A stretch of DNA of 64,000 nt, taken from positions 186,001-250,000 of the forward strand of contig JBOEGS010000004.1 in assembly GCA_050633545.1 (NCBI GenBank), read 5' to 3'. Below are positions 1-7,846 of this stretch, one piece after another; positions within the stretch are counted from its first letter, which is position 1, and every line of letters starts with the position of its first letter. The translations under genes were made by a program, and so were the position numbers. Source of the DNA: Litorivita sp050633545 (GTDB taxonomy: Bacteria; Pseudomonadota; Alphaproteobacteria; Rhodobacterales; Rhodobacteraceae). The notes beneath the pieces were generated by a model, which was given only the letters and a program-made list of their open reading frames with translations, had not been told where the DNA came from and did no database searches.

Positions 1-100
1 CCAGCGCGCCCATGAAAACGGCCTGAGCGCCGCCCAATACAAGCCCGCGCCGCGTCATCTTGCGCGCGGTTTCGAGACTATCGCGGTTGTTGCGTTTCAT
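1..100 (-). CDS. mrdA: Penicillin-binding protein 2 (MrdA), N-terminal fragment cut by the window edge
   Basis: Only the first 33 codons are visible. The start codon overlaps the mreD stop in an ATGA arrangement, so the two genes are translationally coupled. The visible N-terminus is basic and is followed by a hydrophobic stretch beginning near residue 20, as expected for the cytoplasmic tail and single membrane anchor of PBP2, the elongasome transpeptidase. The identification rests on this short stretch plus position as the fourth gene after mreB, mreC and mreD, the usual order in alphaproteobacteria. The catalytic domain lies outside the window. Confidence 0.8.
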   Translation of the reverse strand, partial: MKRNNRDSLETARKMTRRGLVLGGAQAVFMGAL

Positions 101-636
101 AGCCTTTGTCCTAACGCGTTCACCTCGGCGAGCGAAGGGCGCCGCACGCCAAATAGCGTGATCGTGATCAAAACCGCGAGCGGATAGCACAAGAGCGTCA
201 TGATCAACTGGATCAAGGTCAGGCCCAAAGGTGCCTGATCCACCAGCAATAGCGCAAGGATCACACGATAGCTCAGCGCCAGAACGATCAAGGCGGTGGC
301 GACGCTCAGCCATTCCACCGCGAAGCTCTGGTCGCGCAAAGAGACGGCGCGCGCCCGCAGCCCTTGGACCGTGAGCACCATCAAGGCGGCCCATAATCCT
401 GGCGGGCGTTGATAGAGCAGATCGGCCAAAAGCGCGACGGCGGCAACGGCCAGTACGGGCGTATATTCAGGCCGGCGCAGCACCCAAGCGCAGGTGAAGC
501 CGGTCAGAAGGTCGGGCCCTGCCCATGCCCGCGGCACGGTCTCGAGGGGCATCAGATTGAAGAATATCAACAAAATACACAGCGCCAGATAGGCCGCCCG
601 CATGGACCAAAGCCGCCAGAACGGATGCTCACCCAT
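97..636 (-). CDS. mreD: Rod shape-determining membrane protein MreD
   Basis: This 179-residue, very hydrophobic protein has about five or six predicted membrane segments, as usual for MreD. It belongs to the elongasome that links cytoplasmic MreB filaments to peptidoglycan synthases in the inner membrane. It overlaps the end of mreC by 8 bases and the start of mrdA by 3 bases, so the four cell-shape genes form one tightly coupled operon reading toward position 1. MreD sequences diverge strongly, and the call depends as much on position between mreC and mrdA as on sequence. Confidence 0.88.
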   Translation of the reverse strand: MGEHPFWRLWSMRAAYLALCILLIFFNLMPLETVPRAWAGPDLLTGFTCAWVLRRPEYTPVLAVAAVALLADLLYQRPPGLWAALMVLTVQGLRARAVSLRDQSFAVEWLSVATALIVLALSYRVILALLLVDQAPLGLTLIQLIMTLLCYPLAVLITITLFGVRRPSLAEVNALGQRL

Positions 637-1534
637 CGCGGCTTTCCTCCGGTGCGGCGCTCAGGGGGAGGGGGGCACCATTGGTCACGGGGCGCCCTGG
701 GTCGGTGATCTGCTCGGCGCCGTGATCACGCAAAACGCGCAAAAATTCGAGCCGCTCGTAATCGGCGGCAAGACGCACGCGTAGCCGCCCGCCCGGGTCT
801 TTTGCAACCTGCCCGATCAGCAATCCCGGCGGAAAGACCCCGCCATCGCCCGACGTCACCACACGATCGCCCGGGCGCACAAGATCGGCATCCTCCAAAA
901 AGGCGATGGGCGGCGCGGCGGTGTTGTCGCCGCCGATCATCCCTCTTTGGCCGGAGGGTTGGATGGTGACGGGCACGCGGCTAGACGTATCGGTGAGCAA
1001 GATCACCCGCGAGGTGTGTTGCCCGACGCCAGAGATTCGCCCGACAAGGCCCAGCCCGTCCATCGCCGCCCATCCGTCGATGATCCCGTCGCGCGCGCCC
1101 ACATTGAGCAACACCGATTGCCGAAACGGCGAGCCGCTGTCGGCCATCACAACGCCGGTGATATAGGTCAATTGCGGATCGAGCCGCACATTGTTCAAAT
1201 CCAAAAGTCGCGCGTTTTCCTGCTCAAGCTGCAGCGCCGCGTCCTTCCATGCCTTCATCTGCTGAAGCTCACGGCGAAGCTCGCCGTTTTGCTCGACAAT
1301 GCGTTGATAGCTTTGGTAATTTCTCAGCAGGTTCACCGCGCCGGTGACCGGAGCCATGGTCCAGTCAAAGCTGGGCATGACGCGGTCGATCACCTGCGAG
1401 CGAAACCGTTCGACGCGCGGACTATCAATGCGCCAGACGAGGAAAATCCCCAAGAGCAACAGCAACAACAGTCCGACAAGCATACGCTTGAGCGGGCCAG
1501 AGTATTCTTCGCCTTGATTGCGATCCCGTGCCAT
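629..1534 (-). CDS. mreC: Rod shape-determining protein MreC
   Basis: The 301-residue product has a basic cytoplasmic N-terminus, one transmembrane helix at about residues 17-35, a periplasmic coiled coil at about 72-112, and then the two beta-barrel lobes of MreC, with the typical glycine-rich segments near 140-250. MreC is a bitopic periplasmic scaffold that activates PBP2/RodA and contacts MreB and MreD. The last 50 residues are proline- and serine-rich and look disordered. The gene follows mreB after 57 bases and overlaps mreD. Confidence 0.95.
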   Translation of the reverse strand: MARDRNQGEEYSGPLKRMLVGLLLLLLLGIFLVWRIDSPRVERFRSQVIDRVMPSFDWTMAPVTGAVNLLRNYQSYQRIVEQNGELRRELQQMKAWKDAALQLEQENARLLDLNNVRLDPQLTYITGVVMADSGSPFRQSVLLNVGARDGIIDGWAAMDGLGLVGRISGVGQHTSRVILLTDTSSRVPVTIQPSGQRGMIGGDNTAAPPIAFLEDADLVRPGDRVVTSGDGGVFPPGLLIGQVAKDPGGRLRVRLAADYERLEFLRVLRDHGAEQITDPGRPVTNGAPLPLSAAPEESRDG

Positions 1535-1591
1535 GGGGCATGGACCTCGTGGGGTTAAGGAAGGGTGGAGCCTGTGCGCAAGGTGGGGGGC

Positions 1592-2638
1592 TTAGCTGTC
1601 GTAGTCAATCGCGTGGCGCAGCTGTTTTTCGAACTCGAGCGCCTTACCGGTGCCGAGCGCCACACAATTGAGGCTCTCGTTGGCGATGGAAACGGCCAAT
1701 CCGGTCTGTTCGCGCAAGGCGAGATCAAGATCGCCCAGCAACGCGCCGCCGCCCGTCAGCATCACGCCGCGGTCGACAATATCGGCGGCCAGATCGGGCG
1801 GGGTCGCTTCAAGCGCGGTCATCACCGCTTCACAGATTTGCTGCACCGGTTCGGCCAAGGCTTCGGCGACTTGGGCTTGGGTGATTTCGGTTTCTTTCGG
1901 CACGCCGTTCAAAAGGTCGCGGCCGCGGATTTGCATCGAGGTGCCACGCCCGTCGTCGGGCATACGCGCCGTGCCGATCGAGGTTTTGATGCGTTCGGCG
2001 GTGGATTCGCCGACGAGCAAATTTTGTTGGCGGCGCAGGTAGTTGATGATCGCCTCGTCCATGCGGTCGCCGCCCACGCGCACCGAGCGCGCATAGACGA
2101 TGTCGCCCAGCGACAGAACCGCGACCTCGGTGGTGCCGCCGCCGATGTCGACGACCATATTGCCGGTCGGGTCGGTGATCGGCATGCCCGCACCGATGGC
2201 CGCGGCAATGGGTTCGGCGATCAATCCGGCGCGGCGTGCGCCCGCCGATAGAACCGATTGGCGAATGGCGCGTTTTTCCACCGGCGTCGCGCCGTGGGGG
2301 ACGCAGACGATGATCTTGGGCTTGGAGAAGGTCGAGCGTTTGTGCACCTTGCGGATGAAATGTTTGATCATCTCTTCGGCGGTGTCGAAATCGGCGATGA
2401 CCCCGTCACGCATCGGGCGGATCGCCTCGATCGAACCGGGTGTGCGGCCAAGCATCAATTTGGCATCCTCGCCCACGGCGAGCACCTTTTTCACGCCGTC
2501 TTTGACATGGTAGGCGACGACCGAGGGCTCGGCCAAAACCACGCCTTTGCCTTTGACATAGACAAGCGTGTTGGCAGTGCCGAGGTCAATCGCCATATCG
2601 GCGGAAAACAGGCTGGGCAGTTTGCTGAAAATCGACAT
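1592..2638 (-). CDS. mreB: Actin-like cell-shape protein MreB
   Basis: MreB polymerises beneath the inner membrane and orients cell-wall elongation. The 348-residue protein opens with a short membrane-targeting segment and then the ATP-binding phosphate-1 loop (IDLGTANT, about residues 17-24). The second phosphate-binding loop (DIGGGTTE) and the adenosine loop (TGGGALL) follow in the normal order. An open frame extends 48 codons further upstream, but the ATG at 2636-2638 gives the standard family N-terminus, so I chose it. It is the first gene of the mreBCD-mrdA operon and diverges from rlmJ. Confidence 0.97.
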   Translation of the reverse strand: MSIFSKLPSLFSADMAIDLGTANTLVYVKGKGVVLAEPSVVAYHVKDGVKKVLAVGEDAKLMLGRTPGSIEAIRPMRDGVIADFDTAEEMIKHFIRKVHKRSTFSKPKIIVCVPHGATPVEKRAIRQSVLSAGARRAGLIAEPIAAAIGAGMPITDPTGNMVVDIGGGTTEVAVLSLGDIVYARSVRVGGDRMDEAIINYLRRQQNLLVGESTAERIKTSIGTARMPDDGRGTSMQIRGRDLLNGVPKETEITQAQVAEALAEPVQQICEAVMTALEATPPDLAADIVDRGVMLTGGGALLGDLDLALREQTGLAVSIANESLNCVALGTGKALEFEKQLRHAIDYDS

Positions 2639-2853
2639 GCGAGATGACCCCGTGGGAAATAGACAATCGCCCGCGACTCGTCTTGGGTGCAGGCCTTTGC
2701 TCTTATAGGGCGATGGTTCGCTTTGTGAAAGGGGCGTTAACGGGGAATACGGCGGTGTTTCGCTCGTTTCGGACATGGGCACGGGGCGAAGCGCGATTGC
2801 AAAAAATCGGCTTAGGCTCCATATATATTGCTAGGCGAAGAGCGGGGCGCAAG
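2639..2853. promoter_or_regulatory. Divergent promoter region of the mreB operon and rlmJ
   Basis: These 215 bases separate the two divergent starts and must hold both promoters. I found no convincing -35/-10 pair and no clear dyad. The frame of mreB stays open across part of it, which could mislead automatic start calling. Confidence 0.5.
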
Positions 2854-3645
2854 ATGCTGTCATACCAACATATTTACCATGCGGGCAATTTGGCCGATGT
2901 GCACAAGCATGCGCTGCTTTGCGCCGCGCTCGACTATATGACGCACAAAGATAAGCCGCTCAGTTACATCGAAACCCACGCGGGGCGCGGGCTGTATGAT
3001 CTTGGCGCGTCAGAGGCGCTGAAAACCGGCGAGGCGGCGGCTGGAATTGATCTGGTGCGCGCGCGCGGTTGGTTCGCGCCTGACCATCCCTATATGCGCG
3101 CGCTGAGCCGCGTGGCCGAGGTGCATGGGGCACAGGCCTATGCCGGATCGCCGGTTCTGGTCGCCGAGACCCTGCGCGATATGGACAGCTTGCATTTCGC
3201 CGAGTTGCATCCGCAGGAATTTACCGCTTTGGAATATGCGATGTCGCCTTTTGGTGCCAAATGCGCAAAGGCCGACGGATTGGCGCATGCCATGGCGATT
3301 TGCCCGCCGATGCCGCGCCGCGGGATGATCCTGATCGATCCAAGCTATGAAATCAAAACGGAATATCAGGATTTGCCGGTGTTTATCGGAAAGCTGAACC
3401 GTAAATGGAATGTCGGGGTGATCGCGCTTTGGTATCCGATTTTGACCAGTGGCGCGCATAAAGAAATGGTGGCGGCGCTGCGTAAGATGTCTTTGCCGGA
3501 CGTCTTGGATCATCAGGTGTATTTCCCGCCTGCCCGCGAAGGGCATGGGATGATCGGGTCGGGCATGTTCGTCGTCAATGCGCCCTACGGGCTGGATGCC
3601 GAGGCGGCGTCCTTGACCGAGAAATTCTCAACGCTTACCGGTTGA
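2854..3645 (+). CDS. rlmJ: 23S rRNA (adenine-2030-N6)-methyltransferase RlmJ
   Basis: The 263-residue protein starts with the characteristic MLSYQHIYHAGN segment, so the ATG at 2854 is preferred over an in-frame upstream extension of 70 codons. RlmJ transfers a methyl group from S-adenosylmethionine to N6 of A2030 of 23S rRNA. A SAM-binding stretch (THAGRG) is at about residues 41-46. The N6-methyltransferase catalytic motif reads DPSYE at 162-166 rather than the more usual DPPYE, a conservative change. The gene stands alone, divergent from mreB. Confidence 0.93.
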   Translation: MLSYQHIYHAGNLADVHKHALLCAALDYMTHKDKPLSYIETHAGRGLYDLGASEALKTGEAAAGIDLVRARGWFAPDHPYMRALSRVAEVHGAQAYAGSPVLVAETLRDMDSLHFAELHPQEFTALEYAMSPFGAKCAKADGLAHAMAICPPMPRRGMILIDPSYEIKTEYQDLPVFIGKLNRKWNVGVIALWYPILTSGAHKEMVAALRKMSLPDVLDHQVYFPPAREGHGMIGSGMFVVNAPYGLDAEAASLTEKFSTLTG

Positions 3646-3740
3646 TTGTTCGAAATTGTAAAGTTTTGATGTCGCCGCTGTGGGTATCTACTCCTCTAAG
3701 ATTGACGGAGTCGCTTTGCACAAGTGATGCGGCTTGCCTC

Positions 3741-3774
3741 AAAACAATAAGGCCCGGCGCGCTGTCCGGACCTT
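3741..3774 (-). terminator. Rho-independent terminator of leuA
   Basis: On the minus strand a 9-bp stem (AAGGTCCGG with CCGGGCCTT, one G-T pair, arms at 3766-3774 and 3749-3757) is followed by a T-rich tract. It lies about 20 bases after the leuA stop codon, the expected place. Confidence 0.7.
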
Positions 3775-3796
3775 GTCTATGGATTTAGCCTATCGT

Positions 3797-5371
3797 TCAG
3801 GACGGATCGGTGTAGGACACTTCGCGGCGATCCTCACCCGGGGCCGATTTTTCACGCCGCACCAAGAGGCGGTTGAGCGCGTGCACATAGGCGCGCACCG
3901 AGGCGACGACCGTATCGGTATCGGCCGATTGCCCCGTCACGATGCGCCCGTCTTCTTCCATCCGCACCGAAACCGTGGCCTGCGCGTCGGTGCCTTCGGT
4001 GACCGCGTGCACTTGATAAAGCTGCAAGCGTGCGTTGTGGGGGAACAGCGCCTTGACCGCGTTAAAGGCCGCATCCACGGGGCCGTCGCCGGTGGCTTCG
4101 GTCGCGGATTCCACCCCGTCGATCATCAAGGTCAGAGCGGCGGTTTGCGGCCCCTCGGTGCCGCAGACCACGCGCAGGCGTTTGACTTGGATACGGTCGT
4201 TTTCGGGGTCGTCGCCGACCCGCATGAGCGCGATGAGATCGTCGTCATAGACCTCTTTCTTGCGATCCGCGAGTTCCTTGAAACGCACAAAGACGTCTTT
4301 GAGCTGGTTGTCGGCAAGCTCGAAGCCCAGATCATCCAATTTGGCACGCAAGGCCGCGCGGCCCGAATGTTTGCCAAGCGGCAAGGAGGTGCCCGCAAGG
4401 CCCACGTCCTGCGGGCGCATGATCTCGAAGGTTTCGGCGTTCTTGAGCATCCCGTCTTGGTGGATGCCGCTTTCATGGGCAAAGGCGTTTTTGCCGACGA
4501 TCGCCTTGTTGAACTGCACCGCAAATCCCGACACGGCGGCGACGCGGCGCGAGATGTTCATGATTTTCGTCGTATCAATGCCGGTTTGGTAGGGCATGAT
4601 GTCATTGCGCACTTTGAGTGCCATGACGACCTCTTCGAGCGCGGTATTGCCCGCACGCTCGCCAAGACCGTTGATGGTGCATTCGATCTGCCGCGCGCCT
4701 GCCTCGACAGCGGCAAGCGAATTGGCCGTCGCCATGCCAAGGTCGTTATGGCAATGGGTGGCAAAGATGATCTCATCGGCCCCCGGCACACGTTCGAGAA
4801 GCATCCGGATCAAGGCGGCGCTTTCGCGCGGGGCGGTGTAACCGACGGTATCGGGAATGTTGATCGTCGTCGCGCCCGCTTTGATCGCAATCTCGACCAC
4901 GCGGCACAGGTAGTCGTCCTCGGTGCGGGTGGCATCCATGGGCGACCATTGCACATTGTCGCAAAGGTTGCGCGCATGGGTCACCGTATCATGGATGCGT
5001 TCGGCCATCTCGTCCATATTGAGGTTCGGAATGGCGCGGTGCAGGGGCGATGTGCCGATAAAGGTATGAATGCGCGGCTGGGCGGCGTGTTTGACGGCCT
5101 CCATACAGCGGTCGATATCGGCAAAGCTGGCGCGGGCAAGGCCGCAGATCACCGAATTTTTCGAATTCATCGCAATTTCCGAAACGGCTTTGAAATCGCC
5201 CTCCGAGGCAATCGGGAAACCGGCTTCGATAATATCGACGCCCATTTCGTCGAGCAGGCTTGCGATCTCCAGTTTCTCCGCGTGGGTCATCGTGGCGCCA
5301 GGGCTTTGTTCGCCGTCTCGAAGGGTCGTGTCAAAAATCAAGACGCGGTCTTGTTTGGAAATATCGGTCAT
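3797..5371 (-). CDS. leuA: 2-isopropylmalate synthase LeuA
   Basis: LeuA condenses acetyl-CoA with 2-oxoisovalerate in the first committed step of leucine synthesis. The 524-residue protein has the TIM-barrel signature FDTTLRDGEQ at about residues 13-22, the metal-binding HCHND at 206-210, the GLGERAGN motif at 235-242, and a C-terminal regulatory domain from roughly residue 370 that normally mediates leucine feedback inhibition. Length and motif order match the full-size feedback-regulated form. A Shine-Dalgarno-like purine run lies at 5380-5388. The gene is preceded by a putative leucine leader peptide, described separately, which suggests attenuation in addition to feedback control. Confidence 0.96.
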   Translation of the reverse strand: MTDISKQDRVLIFDTTLRDGEQSPGATMTHAEKLEIASLLDEMGVDIIEAGFPIASEGDFKAVSEIAMNSKNSVICGLARASFADIDRCMEAVKHAAQPRIHTFIGTSPLHRAIPNLNMDEMAERIHDTVTHARNLCDNVQWSPMDATRTEDDYLCRVVEIAIKAGATTINIPDTVGYTAPRESAALIRMLLERVPGADEIIFATHCHNDLGMATANSLAAVEAGARQIECTINGLGERAGNTALEEVVMALKVRNDIMPYQTGIDTTKIMNISRRVAAVSGFAVQFNKAIVGKNAFAHESGIHQDGMLKNAETFEIMRPQDVGLAGTSLPLGKHSGRAALRAKLDDLGFELADNQLKDVFVRFKELADRKKEVYDDDLIALMRVGDDPENDRIQVKRLRVVCGTEGPQTAALTLMIDGVESATEATGDGPVDAAFNAVKALFPHNARLQLYQVHAVTEGTDAQATVSVRMEEDGRIVTGQSADTDTVVASVRAYVHALNRLLVRREKSAPGEDRREVSYTDPS

Positions 5372-5390
5372 GTCGGGGTCTCTTTTCTAT

Positions 5391-5474
5391 GTCTGCTAAA
5401 GCTATGGCGCGCAAAGCAAATCCTCTGAGCGGTCGCGCCGATAGGGCACGCTCAGAGGCGGCTTAGCAGCAGAC
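5391..5474 (-). promoter_or_regulatory. Candidate leucine attenuator RNA upstream of leuA
   Basis: Two nested inverted repeats are visible. A perfect 10-bp pair (CCTCTGAGCG with CGCTCAGAGG) occupies 5449-5458 and 5422-5431. An outer imperfect pair joins 5461-5474 to 5391-5402 through 7 bp (GTCTGCT with AGCAGAC) plus 4 bp across a small internal loop. The inner stem contains the leader-peptide stop codon. The outer stem's 5' arm lies in the leucine codons and its 3' arm ends just before the leuA Shine-Dalgarno. Ribosome stalling on leucine codons would free the 3' arm. No strong T-run follows either stem, so control of leuA translation is as likely as transcription termination. Confidence 0.55.
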
Positions 5475-5568
5475 GCAGGGCAAGGTCCGCGCGCGCGGTG
5501 CGCAGCGGTGCGTTTTGGGCGGCAGCAAAGCGGCGCGCGGCAAAAGCGATATGTCCCTTGGTCATCAT
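5452..5568 (-). CDS. Putative leuA leader peptide (38 residues, leucine-rich end)
   Basis: A small open frame of 39 codons including the stop ends 80 bases before the leuA start. Six of its last ten residues are leucine (ending LALRLLLSRL), encoded by CTT, CTG, CTG, CTG, CTA and CTC, the layout expected of a leucine-sensing attenuator peptide. The first codon is one of two adjacent ATGs. No Shine-Dalgarno precedes it, but a -10-like TATACA ends only seven bases before the ATG, so the mRNA may be leaderless, as known for the trpL leader of Sinorhizobium. It is too short for routine gene callers. The function is inferred from codon content and position. Confidence 0.6.
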   Translation of the reverse strand: MMTKGHIAFAARRFAAAQNAPLRTARADLALRLLLSRL

Positions 5569-5575
5569 GGGGGAA

Positions 5576-5604
5576 TGTATAGGAGTGCGGTTTGCAAATG
5601 GAAA
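5576..5604 (-). promoter_or_regulatory. Candidate sigma-70 promoter of the leuA leader transcript
   Basis: On the minus strand TTTCCA (5599-5604) and TATACA (5576-5581) are separated by 17 bases. The predicted transcription start would fall at or next to the leader-peptide ATG at 5568. The -35 match is only four of six. Confidence 0.4.
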
Positions 5605-5651
5605 GTGCGAATTTACCTTGATCGGCAAATGCGCGCCGCTATCTGCCGCCT

Positions 5652-6317
5652 ATGGACAGAGCATTGGTGATAGGCGCCTCGGGCGGAATTGGAAGCGCGG
5701 TGGTCTCGGCGCTTGAGGCGCGCGGGGTCGAGGTGTGCGGATTGTCTCGCCGCGACGACGGGTTGGACGTGACCGACGAGGCCTCGGTCGCGGCGCATTT
5801 TGGCGCGCTTGAGGGGGCGTTTGATTTGGTGTTCGTGGCCACCGGCGCATTGGAAATCGGCGGGGCCGCGCCCGAAAAAAGCCTCGCGCAGCTCGAGGCG
5901 CGGGCCATGGCGGATCAATTTGCGCTCAATGCGATCGGTCCGGCTTTGGTTTTGAAACATGCGCTGCGGCTTTTGCCCAAGGACCGGCGCGCAGTATTTG
6001 CGGCCCTGTCGGCGCGGGTGGGATCGATTGGCGATAACCGTTTGGGCGGCTGGCACAGCTACCGCGGGGCCAAGGCGGCGCTGAACCAGATCCTGCATGG
6101 CGGGGCGATCGAGATCGCGCGCAGCCACCCGCAGGCCATCTGTGTGGCCCTGCATCCGGGCACTGTGGCAACGGATTTTACCGCCAGATATCTGGGGCGG
6201 CATCCGGCGGTCAGCGCCGATGAGGCGGCGCAAAATATCCTTTCGGTGCTCGGCGCGCTGAGCCCTGCGCAAAGCGGCGGGTTTTTCGACTGGACTGGCG
6301 AGGCGGTCGCGTGGTGA
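5652..6317 (+). CDS. Short-chain dehydrogenase/reductase (SDR), substrate unknown
   Basis: The 221-residue protein has the Rossmann dinucleotide motif GASGGIG at residues 8-14 and the catalytic YxxxK pair at Y137/K141, so it is a classical-type NAD(P)-dependent SDR on the short side for the family. Nothing in the sequence fixes the substrate. Its stop overlaps the photolyase start by several bases, so the two are co-translated. That suggests a role linked to photolyase cofactor or light responses, but this is only inferred from the coupling. Confidence 0.85.
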   Translation: MDRALVIGASGGIGSAVVSALEARGVEVCGLSRRDDGLDVTDEASVAAHFGALEGAFDLVFVATGALEIGGAAPEKSLAQLEARAMADQFALNAIGPALVLKHALRLLPKDRRAVFAALSARVGSIGDNRLGGWHSYRGAKAALNQILHGGAIEIARSHPQAICVALHPGTVATDFTARYLGRHPAVSADEAAQNILSVLGALSPAQSGGFFDWTGEAVAW

Positions 6318-7840
6318 GGCGGCTCGTGCTGGTGCTGGGCGACCAGTTGAGCGAGCAGATCGCCGCGCTGAAGGCGGCCGATAAGGCGCGTGATGTGGTG
6401 GTCATGGCCGAGGTGATGGAAGAGGGCACCTATGTGCGCCACCACCCCAAGAAAATCGCGCTGGTCCTGTCGGCGATGCGCCATTTCGCGCAGGCGCTCG
6501 AGCAAAGCGGCTGGACCGTGGCCTATAGCCGTCTGGATGATGCGCAAAACGGTCAAAGCCTATGCGCCGAGGTGTTGCGGCGCGCCGAAGAATTTGGCGC
6601 GGGCAAGGTGATCACCACCCGCGCGGGCGAATGGCGCGTGATCGAGGCGATTGATGCGCTGCCGCTGGAGGTCGAGGTGCTTGAGGACGACCGGTTTATC
6701 GCAACGCACCGTGATTTCGACGTCTGGGCCGAGGGGCGCAAGGCGCTCAGGATGGAGTATTTCTATCGCGAGATGCGCCGCAAGACCGGATTGCTGATGG
6801 AGGAGGGAAAGCCCGCAGGCGGGCAGTGGAATTTCGACCATGACAACCGCAAGCGGGCCGAGCCGGACCTGCTGCGCGCTAAGCCGATGGAATTTACGCC
6901 CGATGCGGTGACGCAGGAGGTTTGCACCCTTGTCGAAGCACGCTTCCCTAGGCATTTCGGGCAATTGCGCCCGTTTTCCTATGCGGTCACGCGCGGGCAG
7001 GCTTTGCGCGCATTGGATCATTTCCTGCGCTATCAACTGGCCGGTTTTGGCGAGACGCAAGATGCGATGCTGGCGGGGGATGCCTTCCTCAATCACGCGG
7101 TTCTGTCGCCCTACATGAACCTTGGGCTGCTGTCGCCGCGCGAGGTTTGCGACAGGGTCGCGGAGGCCTATGCGGCGGGGGAGGTGGCGATCAATTCCGC
7201 CGAAGGGTTTATCCGGCAAATCATCGGCTGGCGCGAATATATGCGCGGGATCTATTTTCATGAGGGGCCGGATTATGTGCGGCGCAACGCGCTGGGCCAT
7301 AGCCGCGATCTGCCGCCGCTTTATTGGGGCGCCAAGACCGATATGGCATGCATGGAGGCGGCGGTGGCGCAGACGAAGGCGCATGCCTATGCCCACCATA
7401 TCCAACGCTTGATGGTCACGGGAAATTTCGCGCTTTTGGCGGGGATCGATCCGGCGCAGGTGCACGAATGGTATCTGGGCGTTTATATCGACGCTTTCGA
7501 GTGGGTCGAGGCGCCCAATACCGTGGGGATGAGCCAGTTTGCCGATGGCGGGGTGATTGCCTCCAAACCCTATGTGTCTTCGGCCAACTATATCAATAAG
7601 ATGTCCGATTATTGCGGCGGCTGCGCCTATGATGCGCGGGTCAAGACGGGCGAGGGGGCTTGCCCGTTCAATTTGCTCTATTGGGCTTTTTTGATGCGCC
7701 ATGAAGAGCGGTTCAAATCCAACCCGCGGATGGCGCAGATGTATCGCACATGGGAGCGGATGGAGACGGGCAAACGCGCCGATATTTTGGCGCAGGCCGA
7801 GGCGTTTGTGGAGCGTATGTGCGCCGGCGAGACGGTGTAG
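6311..7840 (+). CDS. phrB: Iron-sulfur prokaryotic (6-4) photolyase / CryB-type cryptochrome
   Basis: The 509-residue protein belongs to the FeS-BCP branch of the photolyase/cryptochrome family. These flavoproteins repair (6-4) photoproducts or signal light and carry a 4Fe-4S cluster. The four expected cluster ligands are present as Cys347, Cys435, Cys438 and Cys451. Their spacing matches the ligands of Agrobacterium PhrB (350, 438, 441, 454) with a constant offset of three. The N-terminal antenna domain starts with the LVLGDQL signature. The start is a GTG at 6311 overlapping the SDR stop; the adjacent GTG at 6314 is equally possible. Confidence 0.93.
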   Translation: MVRRLVLVLGDQLSEQIAALKAADKARDVVVMAEVMEEGTYVRHHPKKIALVLSAMRHFAQALEQSGWTVAYSRLDDAQNGQSLCAEVLRRAEEFGAGKVITTRAGEWRVIEAIDALPLEVEVLEDDRFIATHRDFDVWAEGRKALRMEYFYREMRRKTGLLMEEGKPAGGQWNFDHDNRKRAEPDLLRAKPMEFTPDAVTQEVCTLVEARFPRHFGQLRPFSYAVTRGQALRALDHFLRYQLAGFGETQDAMLAGDAFLNHAVLSPYMNLGLLSPREVCDRVAEAYAAGEVAINSAEGFIRQIIGWREYMRGIYFHEGPDYVRRNALGHSRDLPPLYWGAKTDMACMEAAVAQTKAHAYAHHIQRLMVTGNFALLAGIDPAQVHEWYLGVYIDAFEWVEAPNTVGMSQFADGGVIASKPYVSSANYINKMSDYCGGCAYDARVKTGEGACPFNLLYWAFLMRHEERFKSNPRMAQMYRTWERMETGKRADILAQAEAFVERMCAGETV

Positions 7841-7846
7841 CGCGAC

